Part shown: one piece after another, positions 36,786 to 51,013 of the stretch
Numbering within the stretch: position 1 is the stretch's first letter
Layout of the letters: every line of letters begins with the position of its first letter
Made by a program: the position numbers and the translations under genes
DNA from: Apostichopus japonicus
Taxonomy: Eukaryota; Echinodermata; Holothuroidea; Aspidochirotida; Stichopodidae
Direction: 5' to 3'
Length of the DNA stretch: 64,000 bases
NCBI RefSeq assembly: GCF_037975245.1
Contig: NC_092573.1
Coordinates: 3,905,501 to 3,969,500, forward strand
The notes under the pieces: model-generated
Told to the model about the DNA's origin: nothing
Seen by the model: only the letters and a program-made list of their open reading frames with translations
The model's database searches: none

Positions 36786-38330
<1,545 letters not shown>

Positions 38331-38334
38331 TTGT

Positions 38335-38560
38335 GTTCAACTAAGAGCTTGATAAATAAAGGGTGGTGGTGGGTTGAGTAGGTGGGAGGGGGGGGGGGGG
38401 GTGGTGGGAACCAAGAACCAATTTTAATGCAAGGAGAAATGTTTAAAATTAAAGGATATCCATGACGATAAATAAAGGGTGGTGGTGGGGAGGGGGGTGG
38501 GGTGCAAGCACCAAGTTTAAAGCAAGGGAGCACTTTAGAATTATGGTTATTCATGACTGC
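38335..38560. repeat. Two ~120-bp tandem G-rich repeats
   Basis: GATAAATAAAGGGTGGTGGTGGG followed by a G run, GCAAGCACCAAG/ACCAAGAACCAA and AAGCAAGG occurs twice, starting near 38350 and 38467. The copies differ mainly in G-run length. Confidence 0.7.
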
Positions 38561-38839
38561 ATGGATGTTTGGAAGAAGCGTGATCGTTATATTAAGAATT
38601 TCTTTTAGAATTAGAATCTAAAGCCAAGGTCTCGCCAGAGTGAAATATTTAACTTCTGATTACCCACGCCCAGCACAGAAAAGGCCGAGTTGAACAGCAG
38701 TTGGTCAGACTGAATGCCTGTGGAGGTGACATTTGAAATTTCAAGCTCTTCATGACTAGAAACCAGAAAAAAAACATGTATAACATGCAGTGAATCCTTG
38801 ACTATTTTAACAAAGTTTTCGAATTTATAAGTAATGAAT

Positions 38840-39360
38840 GAACAAAATATGGGTTCCAAGTCTGCACAGCATACTCCAGTTGAGGCCTAAGCAACTGCTT
38901 TTATAAAGCCTAACTACTATGTCCTCTTTCGGAAAACTAAAGTTCCTCTTGATCATACCGAAAACCCTATTACCTCTTTTAGCAGCTTCAAGACAATGTT
39001 TAGAAGTTTGCAGAGATCAGTCAAGGTGGATATCTAGGTCTCTTTCAACAAAGACATCCTGTAACTCCTCACCATGAAGATTGTAGATATACTTTTGGTC
39101 ACTACTATAATTTGCATCACTTTGCATTTATCAACATTAAAAAGCATTTGTCATCCCTGAGACCAGAAAAAAACCTTATCCCAAATACGTTTGAAATTTC
39201 TCAGAATCGCTTTTGGAAGGGACCTCAGAATAGAGTTTGGTGTCATCAACAAAACCTCTTGGCTGTTCACAAATATCTCCTTCAATGTCATGTATATAGG
39301 CAACAAATAACAAGGAACCCAAAACAGACTCTTGTGGAACCCTACTAGTAACGTCCTGCC
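38840..39360 (-). mobile_element. Decayed CR1-type LINE reverse transcriptase fragment
   Basis: Read on the minus strand with several frame changes, the sequence gives VPQESVLGSLLFVAYIHDI, then GFVDDTKLYSEV (the catalytic FADD-like box, here FVDD), WQMLFNVDKCKVM, and IHLD..LQTSKHCLEAAKRGN with SFPKEDIVVRLYKS. These are reverse transcriptase motifs in the right order for a CR1/jockey-like LINE. Stops and frameshifts make it non-functional, and both ends are missing. Confidence 0.8.
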
Positions 39361-40459
39361 AGAAGGTAGAAACCGTTTAAATAATGGTTACTTGCAGTGG
39401 TGTAACCAGACCTTTTTGTCTTCTACCCACCAATGTCATTTGGGGGAGACGCCAGTGGGGGGGGGGGGGGCAAGACATTTGGCTGGACGGCTCTCTCACC
39501 CTGCCCCCCACAACTGGGCACGCTGGAAATTCAACCTGCCTATATTAAGCCACCTTTAAATTATAGTTTTCCATCTTGAGGCAAGCCCATCTACGTCCTG
39601 GTATCACCTCAGGACCTCCAGAAATTCCTTTTGAAAACGTCTAGCATGCTAAAATCTGAATTCTGATTCATAGATGTGATCATTTGTATTGAAACTTTCA
39701 TACGCAGTAATCGCTCAGACAAACACCAAAGTCAGGTTGCAGGCTGTGTGGAAACGACGGGTATAGCGCCGTCAACATGAAAAGATCTTTCTGTACAGAT
39801 TTTCAGCAATTTTCAACCAAATTATTAATTTTTCAGTTGCGAACAATTTCAACGTGTTTACAATTTGCAACATAACGACTTTATCCTTAAATCTGTAAGA
39901 GGTGAAGAATTGGTAACATTTTGGCAAAATGATTAAATATCAATTGTCATCAATTTAATAATTTATAGCAATGTGATAATTTGATCACTTAAACTAATTC
40001 TTCATTTAAACATTTCCAGCAAAATGATGAATTTGCAGCAAAATCGTGAACGAAACGGGTCTGGGCCAAACAAGAAAATGACAATAGCAAAATGGCTATG
40101 ATATATGTGCTGCTGGATAGATCACTACTTTAAATAGCACGATATACTCTGCTTCGTAGAATTAATGTCTTTCTCCTTAAAGCAGTATTTTGCGTTTTGT
40201 CGCCGTTTTCCACTTTTTTTGACAAGTCCATCGAGTTTTTTACATATATCAATCACAAAACAGCAAACTAAGATATGAGCCAAGTTTTTTTTCCCTGCCA
40301 AAAGCGTTAATTTGCGAGTAATTAAGGACATTTGCAGACAACGAGAAAAGTGTCCTCCGACAAATTACACATTTAATATTAATCGCATACAGTTCCCCCA
40401 ACCCACTAGAATGCAACCAATCAGAGATGCAGGTTTAGTTATGAACCGTTGCTAAAAAT
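39361..40459. other. Intergenic sequence up to the tandem array
   Basis: A G run near 39455 and short frames only. Homology with the array units begins near 40460 at GACGTCGAGTTGGTAACTTG, which marks the left edge of the array. Confidence 0.5.
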
Positions 40460-41397
40460 AGATCAAGACGTCGAGTTGGTAACTTGGTACAACCAGCCAG
40501 CAAGCTGGGCTCTAACTGCTCCCTGGTACAACTGCCATAGACAATCTACACAAATCAAGCATGGTGTTGTATTAAATTTTGGCCAATGACGTTCGTAAAC
40601 TTTTCAATATCCATATTATAGGCGCGGTTTATTTGGATCCCAAAGGAAATATATCTTCGAGAAAAACAAAGTTGAAAGTTGTTAATTTTTCGACTTTTAT
40701 GCCACCATTAGAAGTAAGATTTGCATAGATAAGCTAGTTATGTATGTCGTTATGGTATCGTGGAATCAGTGAAGTTGTGAAAACCCATAGAAAAGGACGC
40801 AAAATGCTGCTGCTATAAAGGATACAGCCCTTATGCATGCATGCATATCAATACAACCATTCATTAAACTTAAACTTCCTGATTCTTAAAATAGGAACAA
40901 AGCAAAATGACTTTGGCCTCCCGTGAATGGCTACGCAGCCATACCAAGCTAGTTATGCAGGTTATGGCTGTATATATGTTGCACGGATTACTTCATTCAT
41001 GGTCTTTATAGCGATGACGAACGTATGCACGAATCACTAAAGCATTGCAGTGCTGTTAAATTACGGGGGTGACTATAAGCTTTGCTGTCGTCAGTTGTAT
41101 TTAGCACTACACAGAACCTGCAATATAAAACATTCATTGAAATTACTGGTGAGTACGTCTAGTTTTTTGTTTTGCTTTTTTATAACCATCTTCAGCTTTT
41201 AAGCCAAAATTTAATTTGACGTGATTAAAATAGATTAGATTTGACTATTCAATCGATTAAATTGAAATTATTTGCGACTAACATCTTACAAGATCCACAA
41301 ATTTCAACCTGTGCCACTGGCCGTGTTGGGTCGTACACAAAGTTTACATTCAAACAATTGGACATTAGCACTGTTCTGATTGATATACACTCATTAG

Positions 41398-42048
41398 CAG
41401 GGGCGTCAATTCGATTTGAAATGTGGGGGGGGGGGGGGGGCGTATAATGGATTGGAGTTTTCCGGTCGTAAGTACTATCTAAGCGGACCGCCACCATCGG
41501 TTAGCGCGCAGCGTACCAAGAAAATTGTCAGATTTCAATACCTGCCAGATCGTTGGAGATGGCACTTGCCAAGCTGGATAGCAGCCATCTAGTTGCGTGA
41601 TCCAGGAGAAAATGACAAATTCGTCACTCAGGAAATCTGCAATAATGTTCATGCGGCCTTAATTTTTGGTGGAGTATTTCTTTTATTAGTGATTCTAATT
41701 GACATGAACATTAGAACCCAGTGCAAGTTGACAAATGATGCGGCGAACTGGAAACCCCAGCCCCATTTGCCCTATGTTTCAGGATAGAATACCCCTCATT
41801 TGTTCGAACCCATGAAAACTAACAATCTGTGAATAAAATCTCGGTCACTTTTCATAGAACTGAACTTCTAATATTCGATGATATGAATCCTGAGATGTTT
41901 AAGCCCTAAACAAATAGAGCCACGACACTAATCTTTCCCCAAATGTGTGTGTGTGTGGGGGGGGGGGGGTTGATAGTGTGTCCTCACCAATCGAAATGTG
42001 GGGGAGTGTCCCCCCCCCCGTCCCCTGACCACAGGATTGACGCCCATG
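41398..42048. mobile_element. hAT-like element in array unit A
   Basis: Ends CAGGGGCGTCAAT (41398) and ATTGACGCCCATG (to 42048) are inverted repeats. The flanks CTCATTAG (41390-41397) and CTCATTTG (42049-42056) agree at 7 of 8 positions. The element contains the ACTATCTAAGCGGA block shared with the 14.86-kb and 16.3-kb elements. Confidence 0.75.
41525..41787 (+). pseudogene. Broken copy of the element-borne single-span membrane frame (unit A)
   Basis: This matches the intact frames of units B-D but has a stop where they read Tyr (GGATAGCAG instead of GGATACCAG) and an altered GATCCAGG stretch shortly after that shifts or changes the frame. The hydrophobic segment and the C-terminus ending PYVSG remain. 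Confidence 0.6.
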
Positions 42049-42954
42049 CTCATTTGATCCGTTTTGATGTAGCCATAAAAATTAGATAGTAGCGTACGAA
42101 GATTCTAAATCTAAAGGGTTCTATATTTTACCTCATATCCCTACATGTAATATAGGCCTAAAGGGAAATGTAAGGAAGTTCATGTGTGTGTATGTGGGTG
42201 CGTGCGTGAGTATGTTTTCTTAGTGAGTGATGAGTTTAGTGAGGGAGTGGCCCAGCGGAGACATTGGAAATACTATAAATGTATTGTCAAGTCATAATCT
42301 CTACTGTCTTCATCACGGAATTTCATATTTTCTTGTGAATTCTCTTAAAATTTCCACATTTAATATCTAAATTTCGAGTTTTCATCTCAAATTATGGGCG
42401 TTTTAATATGTCGATATTCCGGAGTTTTATATCAAAATTTCGACGTTTTATTTAGAAATGTTGAACATTTCGTCTGGGAATTTCATTTTTATCTAACATT
42501 AACGACATTTATCTCGAAATGTTGACAGTACGGCTCATAATTCAGTGTGACAATTTATTTCGATATTTCGAGAAAAGTCTTGACGTTGCTAGGGAATGTG
42601 AGATTTTCGTCAGGACGAACATATATTGTTGTGGGACAGAAAAGTCAGTACTGTCACAAACGGCGTTCAACAGTATTGATACAGGCTCCTTGCAATAGCT
42701 AAGCTATCGATATGTTTTTGTTTTTGTGGCTATGCTGTTAATTTAAACTCGTCACAAAATACGAAAATGTTGAAAGTTTGACCCAATTTTTCCTCATTTG
42801 GCTTCCGAACTTGATTTATTTTTTATTTTCCGGAAAGAACACACTTATTTATTTCTCGGGAGAGCTCTCCCTCTCTCTCTCTCTCTCACTCTAAATCTTT
42901 TTTATGGATGTTCATATTTTGCATTTTTACGCTCCTTTTTCTCAGCCGACTGCC

Positions 42955-44861
42955 ATGTATTCCTTCGGAAATATCATCTTTTTTGCAATAACGCTGGTTT
43001 CTCCGATCAGCCTTGACGCAGGAAATGTGTGCACGGATGGGACAGGATTTACCCAGTGTGGAGTTCCTCAATTGACCGCCGAACAGATTGCGAACATTGA
43101 CACAGATAGAGTGAACCAGCTAAGAAATACTATGATGAACTTACCGGGTGGCAGAGGTCCATTGGTGGAGAATCACCCTGGTATTTCACCAAACTTACTT
43201 AAACCGATCGTCAATTTCACGGACGAGCAGCTAGCGGTATACGAATCCAAGTACCCGCGGTACGTATTATAAACATCGAAAATGGTGATATTAAATTAAT
43301 GATACGACGGTTTACTATGATTAAGAATAATCGTTTGTAGTGTCTATTTTACGGACATTCAGCTGCAGGTCGGTATGTATGATTTATAGCTAACTTACAA
43401 GTAAAAAATAATCATAATAATAATGATAATAAATAAGGAAAAAAACCCGTTCCCTGCATTATGTTATGCATTAAAACTCATTCTTCAAGTGTAGAACAAG
43501 AAACATTACAACTTTTGACTTCACATAGCTTGGGAAGGAGAGACACATCTACGTGTGAATATATATATATATGCCCCTGTTGTGAAGGTCAAAATATATT
43601 CTTCAGTGGAAGCACTGTAGACTGTGCTCCGTGTATATGCAGCCCGATAGTGAGATGCGTCAACAGTTCCATTTTACAATTGGTCATTACAGCAGAAACT
43701 GTGGAAATCTCACATGCTCAGCTCGAAAAAAACGAAGCACTGGAACCGCGATATGCAACGGAAATGGATTTCAAACGGTGTTATTCGCTTTAACAATATC
43801 TGGTGGCGTTGTGGAATTTAGATCAGTAAGTATAGAAAAAGTTATAGAAACGCTTAAATATTAAAGTTCGCTAACAATTGCTTGATATTTGTTCTTCTTC
43901 CTGGCGGCTACGATCCGTCCCCAAATTAGTCACAGCCATTGATGAAGAAGAAGAAGCACGCATGTTATGTTAACTCCGGGGCATGACTCCCAACTCACAT
44001 CTTCAGTCGGGGGCAAATGGTTCTGCCGGCAGGTTTTTATTTACATTAAGCCTGGGGGAATTAGGCTGCATACTTACGGGTGTACCCCTTCGCCAACATC
44101 ACGCACAATACCTATCAGCACAACCTTGCATTCAGAGCTGCCTAGGTAGATCTAGTACATTGTCTTAATATGCCTCAGAATGCCCCCGTTAGACGTCTCA
44201 CACTTACTTCATTCTGGGGGAGATCCCCAGACCCACTGCATGGGGAATCTACTCTAAAGACCAGAGGACCCACACTTCTTTGAAAAGTCTTTCCTTTCGC
44301 TCCTTCTTTACAGGTTCTGCCTCTTCCCATACCTAAATCGGTCGGGGGGGTGGGGTAAATTTTCTTCCCCTCCCTCACCACCATGCACCTCTGGAATCCT
44401 GGGCACGCAAACGATCGACAGCCAACGATGCATTTACTTACATAGCTGCTGATAATAAGACACTCATTTGTGCCAAATCATGACCGCAAAATTCAATTTT
44501 GTTAAATAATGTTATACATGGTTTTCTCTTCTTCAACTATCAGTTGGTGAATAAGAATAACAGAGAGTTCTTCTATGACCTGATCTGTCCCTGAGATCAT
44601 GATAAAATTCGACCCACAATGGGCATCTTTAAGGGACATTAAGCCAGACCATTAAGGACTCGTCCTGCATGACAATGTTTGCCTTTTTTTTTAACTTCAT
44701 ATCTTCAGGTTGATTTGTATTTTTCCCTTGGTTGTACCGGTGCTAGTCTCTGCTGCGAAGAAGAAATATGTCTACCACTCTTCTGCTACAGTGTCAGTCC
44801 TCCCTACGTAGCGGGAACTTTCGACATTATCTTAAAGAGATGCACACTTTGTACCAATTAG
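42955..44861 (+). CDS. Secreted furin-processed Cys-rich preproprotein (unit A copy)
   Basis: Exons 42955-43259, 43693-43825 and 44709-44861 (591 bases, 196 residues). Signal peptide MYSFGNIIFFAITLVSPIS; prodomain with VCTDGTGFTQC, LTAEQIANIDTDRVNQLRN and an N-glycosylation site at NFTD (Asn87). The exon 2 acceptor is placed at CATTACAG because copy 0 aligns there; it gives RNC..LTC then RKKR (113-116). The 80-residue mature part has ICNGNGFQTVLFAL, CCEEEICLPLFCY and GTFDIILKRC. Compared with the other copies it lacks the GVCN segment before the CC pair and ends CTLCTN instead of CTCCTS, so it has fewer Cys. An in-frame ATG at 42904 would add 17 residues and is less suited to a signal peptide. 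AATAAA lies at 45134-45139. Confidence 0.75.
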
Positions 44862-45831
44862 CCTGTAGTTATAGCTGATACCTGGATGAAAGCATAGAAA
44901 TATATGTAATCATTATAGTGAGATACAGTGTTCTGTTATAATATGAAATATAGAGCTCCTAGCTATATAACTACAACGGTTCGCACACTCCATTGTAAAG
45001 AACTTGTTTAAATAATCTTACTTACTATTTCTACATATATATCTGAAGTGTTTTATCACATTCTGCTTTCTTTTTGATATTTGATAGATCTTTGATCGCC
45101 TTTTTATAAATATTTGCTACTTATACTGGTTTTAATAAACTAAATAAGAGAAGAAGTAAATCAATTGTATTGTTGAAATGATCTAAAATCAACTTCGATT
45201 TCAGATGCGATAGATAGTCTGTTGTTTTCTCATTCGTCTCTTGTAATTGGTTCTTTGCAGCTACTTGCTAATAAGGCTAACTATACTAGTAATCATTAAT
45301 TAATTAATTTAAAGGTGAGATTAATCTCATCAATAACCACTATGTAACTTATAATATACCCTCTCGAGTTTTGCAGTGAGTGAGTTTCGCGATCACCGGA
45401 GACTCTTGTTAAAGTCTAAATTATCACTTGTATACGGTTTGTTGTACGTTATCCTTGTTTTCGTTACCTGCATGTTTATTTCTGCATGTGATTAAACTAT
45501 TTTCATAGATTTAATTCCAGATTAATTAACTAAGCGAAGAAGAAGATGACAAATAAACCGATGCAAAATCAACTCCGAAATTTGTATTTGGGTTTTTTTT
45601 TCTCGGAATGATCAAGGCGATAACTTTTAAGTTTTGTAGCCTAACATTTAATCAACCCTATGGACTGTACCTATTCGCATTCACCCGACGCGATCGGTAG
45701 CCCCATCCCGTACATAATATTAAATACGGGCTTATTTTATGGACGATATGTATATAAACAAATAGTAGATAGTTTTGCAACTTGTAAGAGGTATTTTGTC
45801 TGGGTTTAAGCCTATAAATATATAAGATAAG

Positions 45832-46783
45832 ATTCACTTTATTAAACCCGCTTCGGGTAATTAAATGCTCGTTGTACAGAATAAGATGGATATAACATTA
45901 AAATACAGCACATGGAAATTGACTCACATAAAACAATAAGACAATAAAATTGCAAAGTCCAACAATGGCAAGACTAAGTATGACAAAAACAGTGAAGGTG
46001 TTACCAGAGGGCAAGAACACTAGCGATTGTAATTTTGATTATGGATTCTGATGCACTGTGGGACGAATGAGGAGAGGTGACGATTGGTTTTGGCTGTCGG
46101 CAGCCTCATCCTCCCGCTCCGAGGAATCACTGCATTCTGAAATTGTCCATGCAGTGGGTGGTCGGCATCATCCAAAATCATGTCTAATTTCTGTTGGAGT
46201 AGATGGGTATAACTTGATGAGTAAGAGGGTTGGCTGTTGCCAATTATGCGGCCCGCCTGACGGATTAAAGAGTCTATACGGTTCTGATCTTCCTTTCTTG
46301 CATTCCCGCCCCAAGAAATCAAATTGTATTTCCATACCCCACAAATGGTGGAAGTATAAAACATAGTCAGAATACGTTCATCTATTTGAAAAGTTTTCAT
46401 TTTACGCAGGCAGTGCATTCTAGAGTTAAGTTTCTTCAGTGTGGTATCAACATGGCTATGCCAGGACAAGGAGTTATCCAGTACAACCCCTAGGTATGTA
46501 TAGTGATCCACTCGCTCAACATCATGGGCTTTAATACAGACAGGACTCGGGATAGCCCCACACTTACGGAAATCTATTACCATTTCCTTTGTTTTATCAG
46601 CATTTAAAACCAGGAAATTGCTCTCACAATATTTCTCAAAATCTCTGATTTGCTCAATATACTGGGTGTCATCATCTTTCGTCATCAACCCAATCAGGGC
46701 AGTGTCATCTGCAAATTTGACGAGAGAACAACTCTCGGCAGATGACCTGGCATCTATATATATACTCATGTCATATATAATAT
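45832..46783 (-). mobile_element. 5'-truncated non-LTR retrotransposon in unit A
   Basis: This insertion is absent from units B and C at the matching site. On the minus strand it encodes about 245 residues of the reverse transcriptase C-terminus, from the catalytic box VKFADDTALIGL through FLVLNADKTKEMVIDFRK, HYTYLGVVLD and the thumb region, to a stop at 46020-46022. The style (FADDTALIG ... DFR ... YLGVVLD) fits L2/Rex1/CR1-like LINEs. The 3' end at about 45832 is AATAAAGTGAATCTTATC. There is no clear long target duplication. The upstream end is marked by an inverted copy of flanking DNA (46762-46794). Confidence 0.85.
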
Positions 46784-46794
46784 GACATGAGTAT
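46762..46794. repeat. 15-bp inverted repeat at the LINE 5' junction
   Basis: ATACTCATGTCATAT and ATATGACATGAGTAT are perfect inverted repeats separated by ATA. The right arm continues into the array sequence (GACATGAGTATTTTG also occurs in unit B), so the left arm is an inverted copy of the target flank. Confidence 0.9.
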
Positions 46795-48238
46795 TTTGAA
46801 GACGACCAGCATTACAGCTCAGTGAAACACCATGCATTATCACTCTAATATTAAAATGATATTCCTTAGAGAGGCTGTAACGCCACCCCCCTCCAAATTC
46901 CCTATCTCATCCACCATCGGAACAATGCGAATTGCATGCACTTGATCCAGGGAGTGTGGAGTGTACATTCCCACTGATAGGAGGGGGATGGAAACCCACT
47001 CCTTATCCCTTAGTTTCAACCGTAGCTATTGTCACAAACCATTCGTGTAGATCTGTTTACAGAGACCTAACTAATAGCCTTAATATGCCCCACAATGCAC
47101 CATTTCATGTCTCAAATTTAAATAATTGAATTCCTAGAGGATACCCCCCCCCCCAGACCCCCCGAATGTGTGTAGTCGGCTTCAACGACCTCCAAGGCCA
47201 CACCCCTCTCCTTAAAATAAAATCCTGCACCCACAGCTGCCAGGGCTGTATCTCTCTAAGCTGTGTTGTCTATATTTTCTATCGAGGTGATCAAAAACGT
47301 CGAGTTGGTAACTTGGTACAACCAGTCAGCAAGCTGGACTCTAACTGCTCCCTGGTTCAACTGCCATAGACAATCTACACAAATCAAGCATGGTGTTGTA
47401 TTACGCATTGGCCATTGACGTTCGTAAACTTTTAAATATTCATATTATGGGCGCGGTTTATTTGGATCCCATCGGAAAAAAAATATCTTCGAGAAAAACA
47501 AAGTTGAAAGTTGTTAATTTTTTGACTTTTTTGCCACCATTTGAAGTAAGATTTGCATAGATAAGCTAGTTATGTATGTCGTTATGGCATCGTAGATTCA
47601 GTGAGATTGTGAAAACAATAGAAAAGGACACAAAATGCTGCTATAAAGGATACAGCCTTTATGCATGCATATCAATACAACCGTTCATTAAACTTAAACT
47701 TCCTGACTCTTCAAATAGGACAAAACAAATGACTTTGTCCTCTCAGGACTGGCTATGCAGCCATACCAAGCTAATTATGCAGGTTATGGCAGTATATATA
47801 GATTAATGGCTACAGTTGCACGGATTACTTCATGAATGGTCGTTATGGCGATGACGAACGTTATACGGATCACTAAGCATTGCAAGTGCTGTTAAATTAC
47901 GGGGGTGACTATAAGCTTTGCTGTCGTCAGTTGTATTTAGCACTACACAGAACCTGCAATATAAAACATTCATTGGAAACTACTGGTGAGTACGTCTAGT
48001 TTTTTTTAATTTTTTTTTATAACCATCTTCAGCTTTTAAGCCAAAATTTAATTTGACTTGATTTAAATAGATTAGATTTGACTATTCAATCGATTAAATT
48101 GAAATTATTTGCGACTAACATCCTACAAGATCCACAAAAATCAATCTTTGGCACTGGTTGTGTTGGGTCGTACACAAAGTTTACATTCAAACAATAGGAC
48201 ATTAGCGCTGTTCTGATTAATTGATATACACTCATTAG

Positions 48239-48834
48239 CAGGGGCGTCAATCCGATTTGAAACGTGGGGGGGGGGGGGGGCGTAATCGATTGGAGTATTC
48301 CAGCCGTAAGTACTATCTAAGCGGAGTGCCATCATCGGTTAGCGCGCAGCGTACCAAGAAAATTGTCAGATTTCAATACCTGCCAGATCGTTGGAGATGG
48401 CACTTGCCAGGCTGGATACCAGCCATCTAGTTGCGTGATTTCGGGAGAAAATTGCAAATTCGTCACTCAGGAAATCTGCAATAATGTTCATGCGGCCTTA
48501 ATTTTTGGTGGATTATTTCTTTTATTAGTGATTCTAATTGACATGAACATTAGAACCCAGTGCAAGTTGACAAATGATGCGGCGAACTGGAAACCCCAGC
48601 CCCATTTGCCCTATGTTTTAGGATAGAATACCCCTCATTTGTTCGAACCCATGACAACTAACAATCTGTGAATAAAATCTCGGTCACTTTTCATAGAACT
48701 GAACTTCTAATATTCGATGATATGAATCCTGAGATGTGTAAGCCCTTTGATAGGGGGTTTGATAGTGTGACCTCCACCCATCGAAATGTTGGGGGCGTGT
48801 CCCCCCGTCCCCTCCACCAGGTTTGAGGCCCATG
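48239..48834. mobile_element. hAT-like element in array unit B
   Basis: Same element and position as in unit A. Left flank CTCATTAG (48231-48238), right flank CTCAATAG (48835-48842). The right end has decayed (GTTTGAGGCCCATG). Confidence 0.7.
48363..48626 (+). CDS. Element-borne frame with one hydrophobic segment (unit B)
   Basis: An 87-codon open frame with six Cys in its first half (NTCQIVGDGTC, SSCVISGENC, QEICNN), a hydrophobic stretch AALIFGGLFLLLVILI and a hydrophilic tail ending PYVLG. There is no ATG: it opens at TTGTCAG, so it is better viewed as a possible terminal exon whose acceptor would be the TCAG at 48365-48368. It lies wholly inside the hAT-like element. Protein family and expression are unknown. 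Confidence 0.35.
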   Translation: MSDFNTCQIVGDGTCQAGYQPSSCVISGENCKFVTQEICNNVHAALIFGGLFLLLVILIDMNIRTQCKLTNDAANWKPQPHLPYVLG

Positions 48835-49988
48835 CTCAATAGATCCGTTTTGATGTAGCCATAAAATTAGATAGTGGCGTACGAAGATTCTAAATCTAAA
48901 AGGTTCTATATTTTACCTCATATCCCTATACATGTAATATAGGCCTAAAGGGAAATGTGAGGAAGTTCATGTGTGTGTGTGTGTGGGTGCGTGCGTGAGT
49001 ATGTGTGTAAGTGAGTGATGAGTTCAGTGAGGGAGTGGCCCAGCGGAGACATTGGAAATACTATAAAATGTATTGTCAAGTCATAATCTCTACTGTCTTC
49101 ATCACGGAGTTTCATCTTTCCTTGTGAATTCTCTTGAAATTTCCACATTTAATATCTATATGTCGAGTTTTCATCTCAAATTATGGACGTTTTAATATGT
49201 CGATATTCCGGAGTTTTATATCAAAATTTCGACGTTTTATTTAGAAATGATGAACATTTTGTCTGGAAATTTCATTTTTATCCAACATTTACGGCATTTA
49301 TCTCGAAATTTCGACAATACGGCTCATAATTCAGTGTGACAATTTATTTCGAAATTTCGAGAAAAGTCCTGACGTTGCTAGGGAATGTGAGATTTTCGTC
49401 AAGACGAACATATATTGTTGTGGGACAGAAAAGTCAGTGCTGCCACAAACGGCGTTCAACAGTATTGATATACCCTTGTGAACGACTAATACTCTTGCTT
49501 CTCCCATAAGTCTTCAAGTTTTCCCAGGCGCTGTTTTTGTTTGATATTTGAGTAATATTCTTCACATTAATTTATTTCATTCTATGAATCAATTTATTTC
49601 TCTGTTCCCTCTGCCAATTTTAAAAAGATTTCCTCATTTCCCGTAAGTTAGTCCTCAAAGTTCCTGCTTAAGGATCGAACTTGATTTCCGCGATGCTTTC
49701 TAAAACTTTGACAATATTCCTACACTGCAGGCTCCTTGCAATAGCTATGCTAATGTTATGTTATGTTTTTTTATTGGCTATGCTGTTAATTTAAACTCGT
49801 CACAAAATACGAAAATTTTGAAATGTTGACCCAATTCTTCATCATTTGGCTTCTGAACTTGATTTATTTTTTATTTTCGGGAAAGAACACACTGATTCAT
49901 TTCTGGGGAGAGCTCTCTCTTACTCTAAACCTTTTTTATGGATGTTCATATTTTGCATTTTTACGCTCCTTTTTCTCAGCCAACTACA

Positions 49989-50932
49989 ATGTATTCCTTC
50001 GGAAATATCATCTTTTTCGCAATAACGCTGGTTTCTCCGATCAGCCTTGACGCAGGAAATGTGTGCACGGATGGGACAGGATTTACCCAGTGTGGAGCTC
50101 CTCCCTTGACCGCCGAACAGATTGCGAACATTGACACAGACAGAGTGAACGAGCTAAGAAATACTATGATGAACTTACCGAATGGCAGAGGTCCATTGGT
50201 GGAGAATCACCCTGATATTTCACCAAACTTACTTCAACCGATCGTCAATTTCACGGACGAGCAGCTAGCGGTATACGAATCCAAGTACCCGCGGTACGTA
50301 TTATAAACATCGAAAATGGTGATATTAAATTAATGATACGTCGGTTTTCTATGATTAAGAATAATCGTTTGTAGTGTCTATTTTACGGACATTCAGCTGC
50401 AGGTCGATATGTATGATTTATAGCTAACTTACAAGTAAAAAATAATCATAATAATAATGATAATAAATAAGGAAAAAACCCCGCAAGACGTTAACATTAT
50501 GCATATGAGTGGAATTAAAAATTTAATAATGATAATATTTCTATTAAATTATAATAATATAATAATAAATGAACTTATAAAGCGCTAAAATCTACGAAGT
50601 ATTCAATAGCGCTGTACAACAGAACGCCAACTTGAAAAAATGAGTCTTCAAAGACTTGAACTGACTGAGAGTGGGAGAACTCCGCACAGATATGGGCAGA
50701 CTATTCCTGAGCTTGGGTCCGGCTGATGGAAAGGCACGGTCGCGATAGGTTTTCAATTTAAAGCTTTGAAATGATTGTACAAATGGTATGTAGGAATAAC
50801 TGGAGATCGGAACTAACGCTACGTCGTTCCTTGCATTATGTTATGCATTAAAACTCATTCTTCAAGTGTAGAACAAGAATCATTACAACTTTTGACTTCA
50901 CATAGCTTGGGAAAGAGAGAGACATCTACGTG

Positions 50933-51013
<81 letters not shown>

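Noticed and set aside
43631-43692. Upstream extension of exon 2 (MQPDSEMRQQFHFTIGHY) as coding in the array copies
   Set aside because: Copy 0 aligns with the array copies only from the CATTACAG acceptor onward, and that acceptor restores the correct phase.
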